From: Candidatus Acetothermia bacterium
Lineage (GTDB): Bacteria > Bipolaricaulota > Bipolaricaulia > Bipolaricaulales > Bipolaricaulaceae
Assembly (NCBI GenBank): GCA_003551325.1
Contig: PUMK01000154.1
Coordinates: 1 to 6,334 of the forward strand
Direction of reading: 5' to 3'
DNA length: 6,334 nucleotides
Positions 6,317 to 6,334 of this stretch are shown here, one piece after another (the stretch's first letter is position 1; the number at the start of each line of letters is the position of its first letter). The notes under the pieces are model-generated. The model had not been told where the DNA came from and ran no database searches. It worked only from the letters and a program-made list of their open reading frames with translations. The position numbers were made by a program, and so were the translations under genes.

Positions 6317-6334
6317 GCACCAGGAAGATCGTCA
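6313..6334 (+). CDS. 5' end of the next gene, probable hydrogenase large subunit MvhA
   Basis: Only MSTRKIV (seven codons and one base) is visible before the window ends. The ATG shares ATGA with the mvhG stop and has a good Shine-Dalgarno. By gene order (hdrA-mvhD-mvhG-mvhA), and because large subunits often start with a short basic segment leading into a DPVTRIEGH motif, this is probably the [NiFe] large subunit. The visible residues alone cannot prove that, and the Ni-binding cysteine motifs lie outside the window. Confidence 0.55.

Noticed and set aside
1..6334. CRISPR arrays, tRNA or rRNA genes, insertion sequences, attachment sites
   Set aside because: No regularly spaced repeats, cloverleaf-like segments, transposase genes or terminal inverted repeats were seen by reading both strands; almost all the DNA is accounted for by the six genes.

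Overview
The window carries a compact, GC-rich (roughly 60% by eye) bacterial segment that suggests an anaerobe using flavin-based electron bifurcation. The key marker is a set of heterodisulfide-reductase/hydrogenase genes (HdrA, MvhD, MvhG and the first codons of a probable MvhA) directly behind a 2-oxoacid:ferredoxin oxidoreductase gamma subunit. These families were first known from methanogens. The FCD-type GntR regulator, the clear Shine-Dalgarno sites and a sigma70-like promoter point to a bacterium instead. An uncultured anaerobic lineage is plausible, but no taxon can be fixed from this sequence.

Layout. From 1 to 1435 (+) there is a GlcD-type FAD-linked 2-hydroxyacid (glycolate/lactate) dehydrogenase. 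It runs towards a GntR/FadR-family regulator on the minus strand (1473-2189). A strong hairpin (1438-1467) fills the short gap between the two convergent genes. The 188-bp region 2190-2377 lies between the divergent regulator and the main operon. It holds a minus-strand promoter candidate, a perfect odd palindrome overlapping an 11-bp tandem repeat (operator candidate), and a short leader hairpin. From 2378 to the right edge runs a plus-strand operon: korC-like gamma subunit (2378-2929), hdrA (2916-4889), mvhD (4882-5370), mvhG-like small subunit (5363-6316), and the first seven codons of the next gene (from 6313), probably the large subunit mvhA. Successive genes overlap by 14, 8, 8 and 4 nt, so translation is probably coupled.

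How the genes may work together. By family knowledge, the MvhG/MvhA pair exchanges electrons with H2 (or, in degenerate homologues, only relays electrons). MvhD links that module to HdrA by a [2Fe-2S] cluster, and the FAD of HdrA splits electron pairs between ferredoxin and a second acceptor. The gamma subunit at the operon head suggests a link to ferredoxin-dependent 2-oxoacid metabolism, but the alpha and beta subunits are not in the window. HdrB and HdrC, the usual disulfide-reducing partners, are also absent here. The GlcD gene and its neighbouring regulator may form a hydroxyacid-responsive unit; whether this regulator also controls the divergent hdr operon is an inference from position. 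Nothing here proves a wholly new system. The most interesting points are the unusual gene combination, the operator-like repeat, and the question of whether the hydrogenase module is catalytic.
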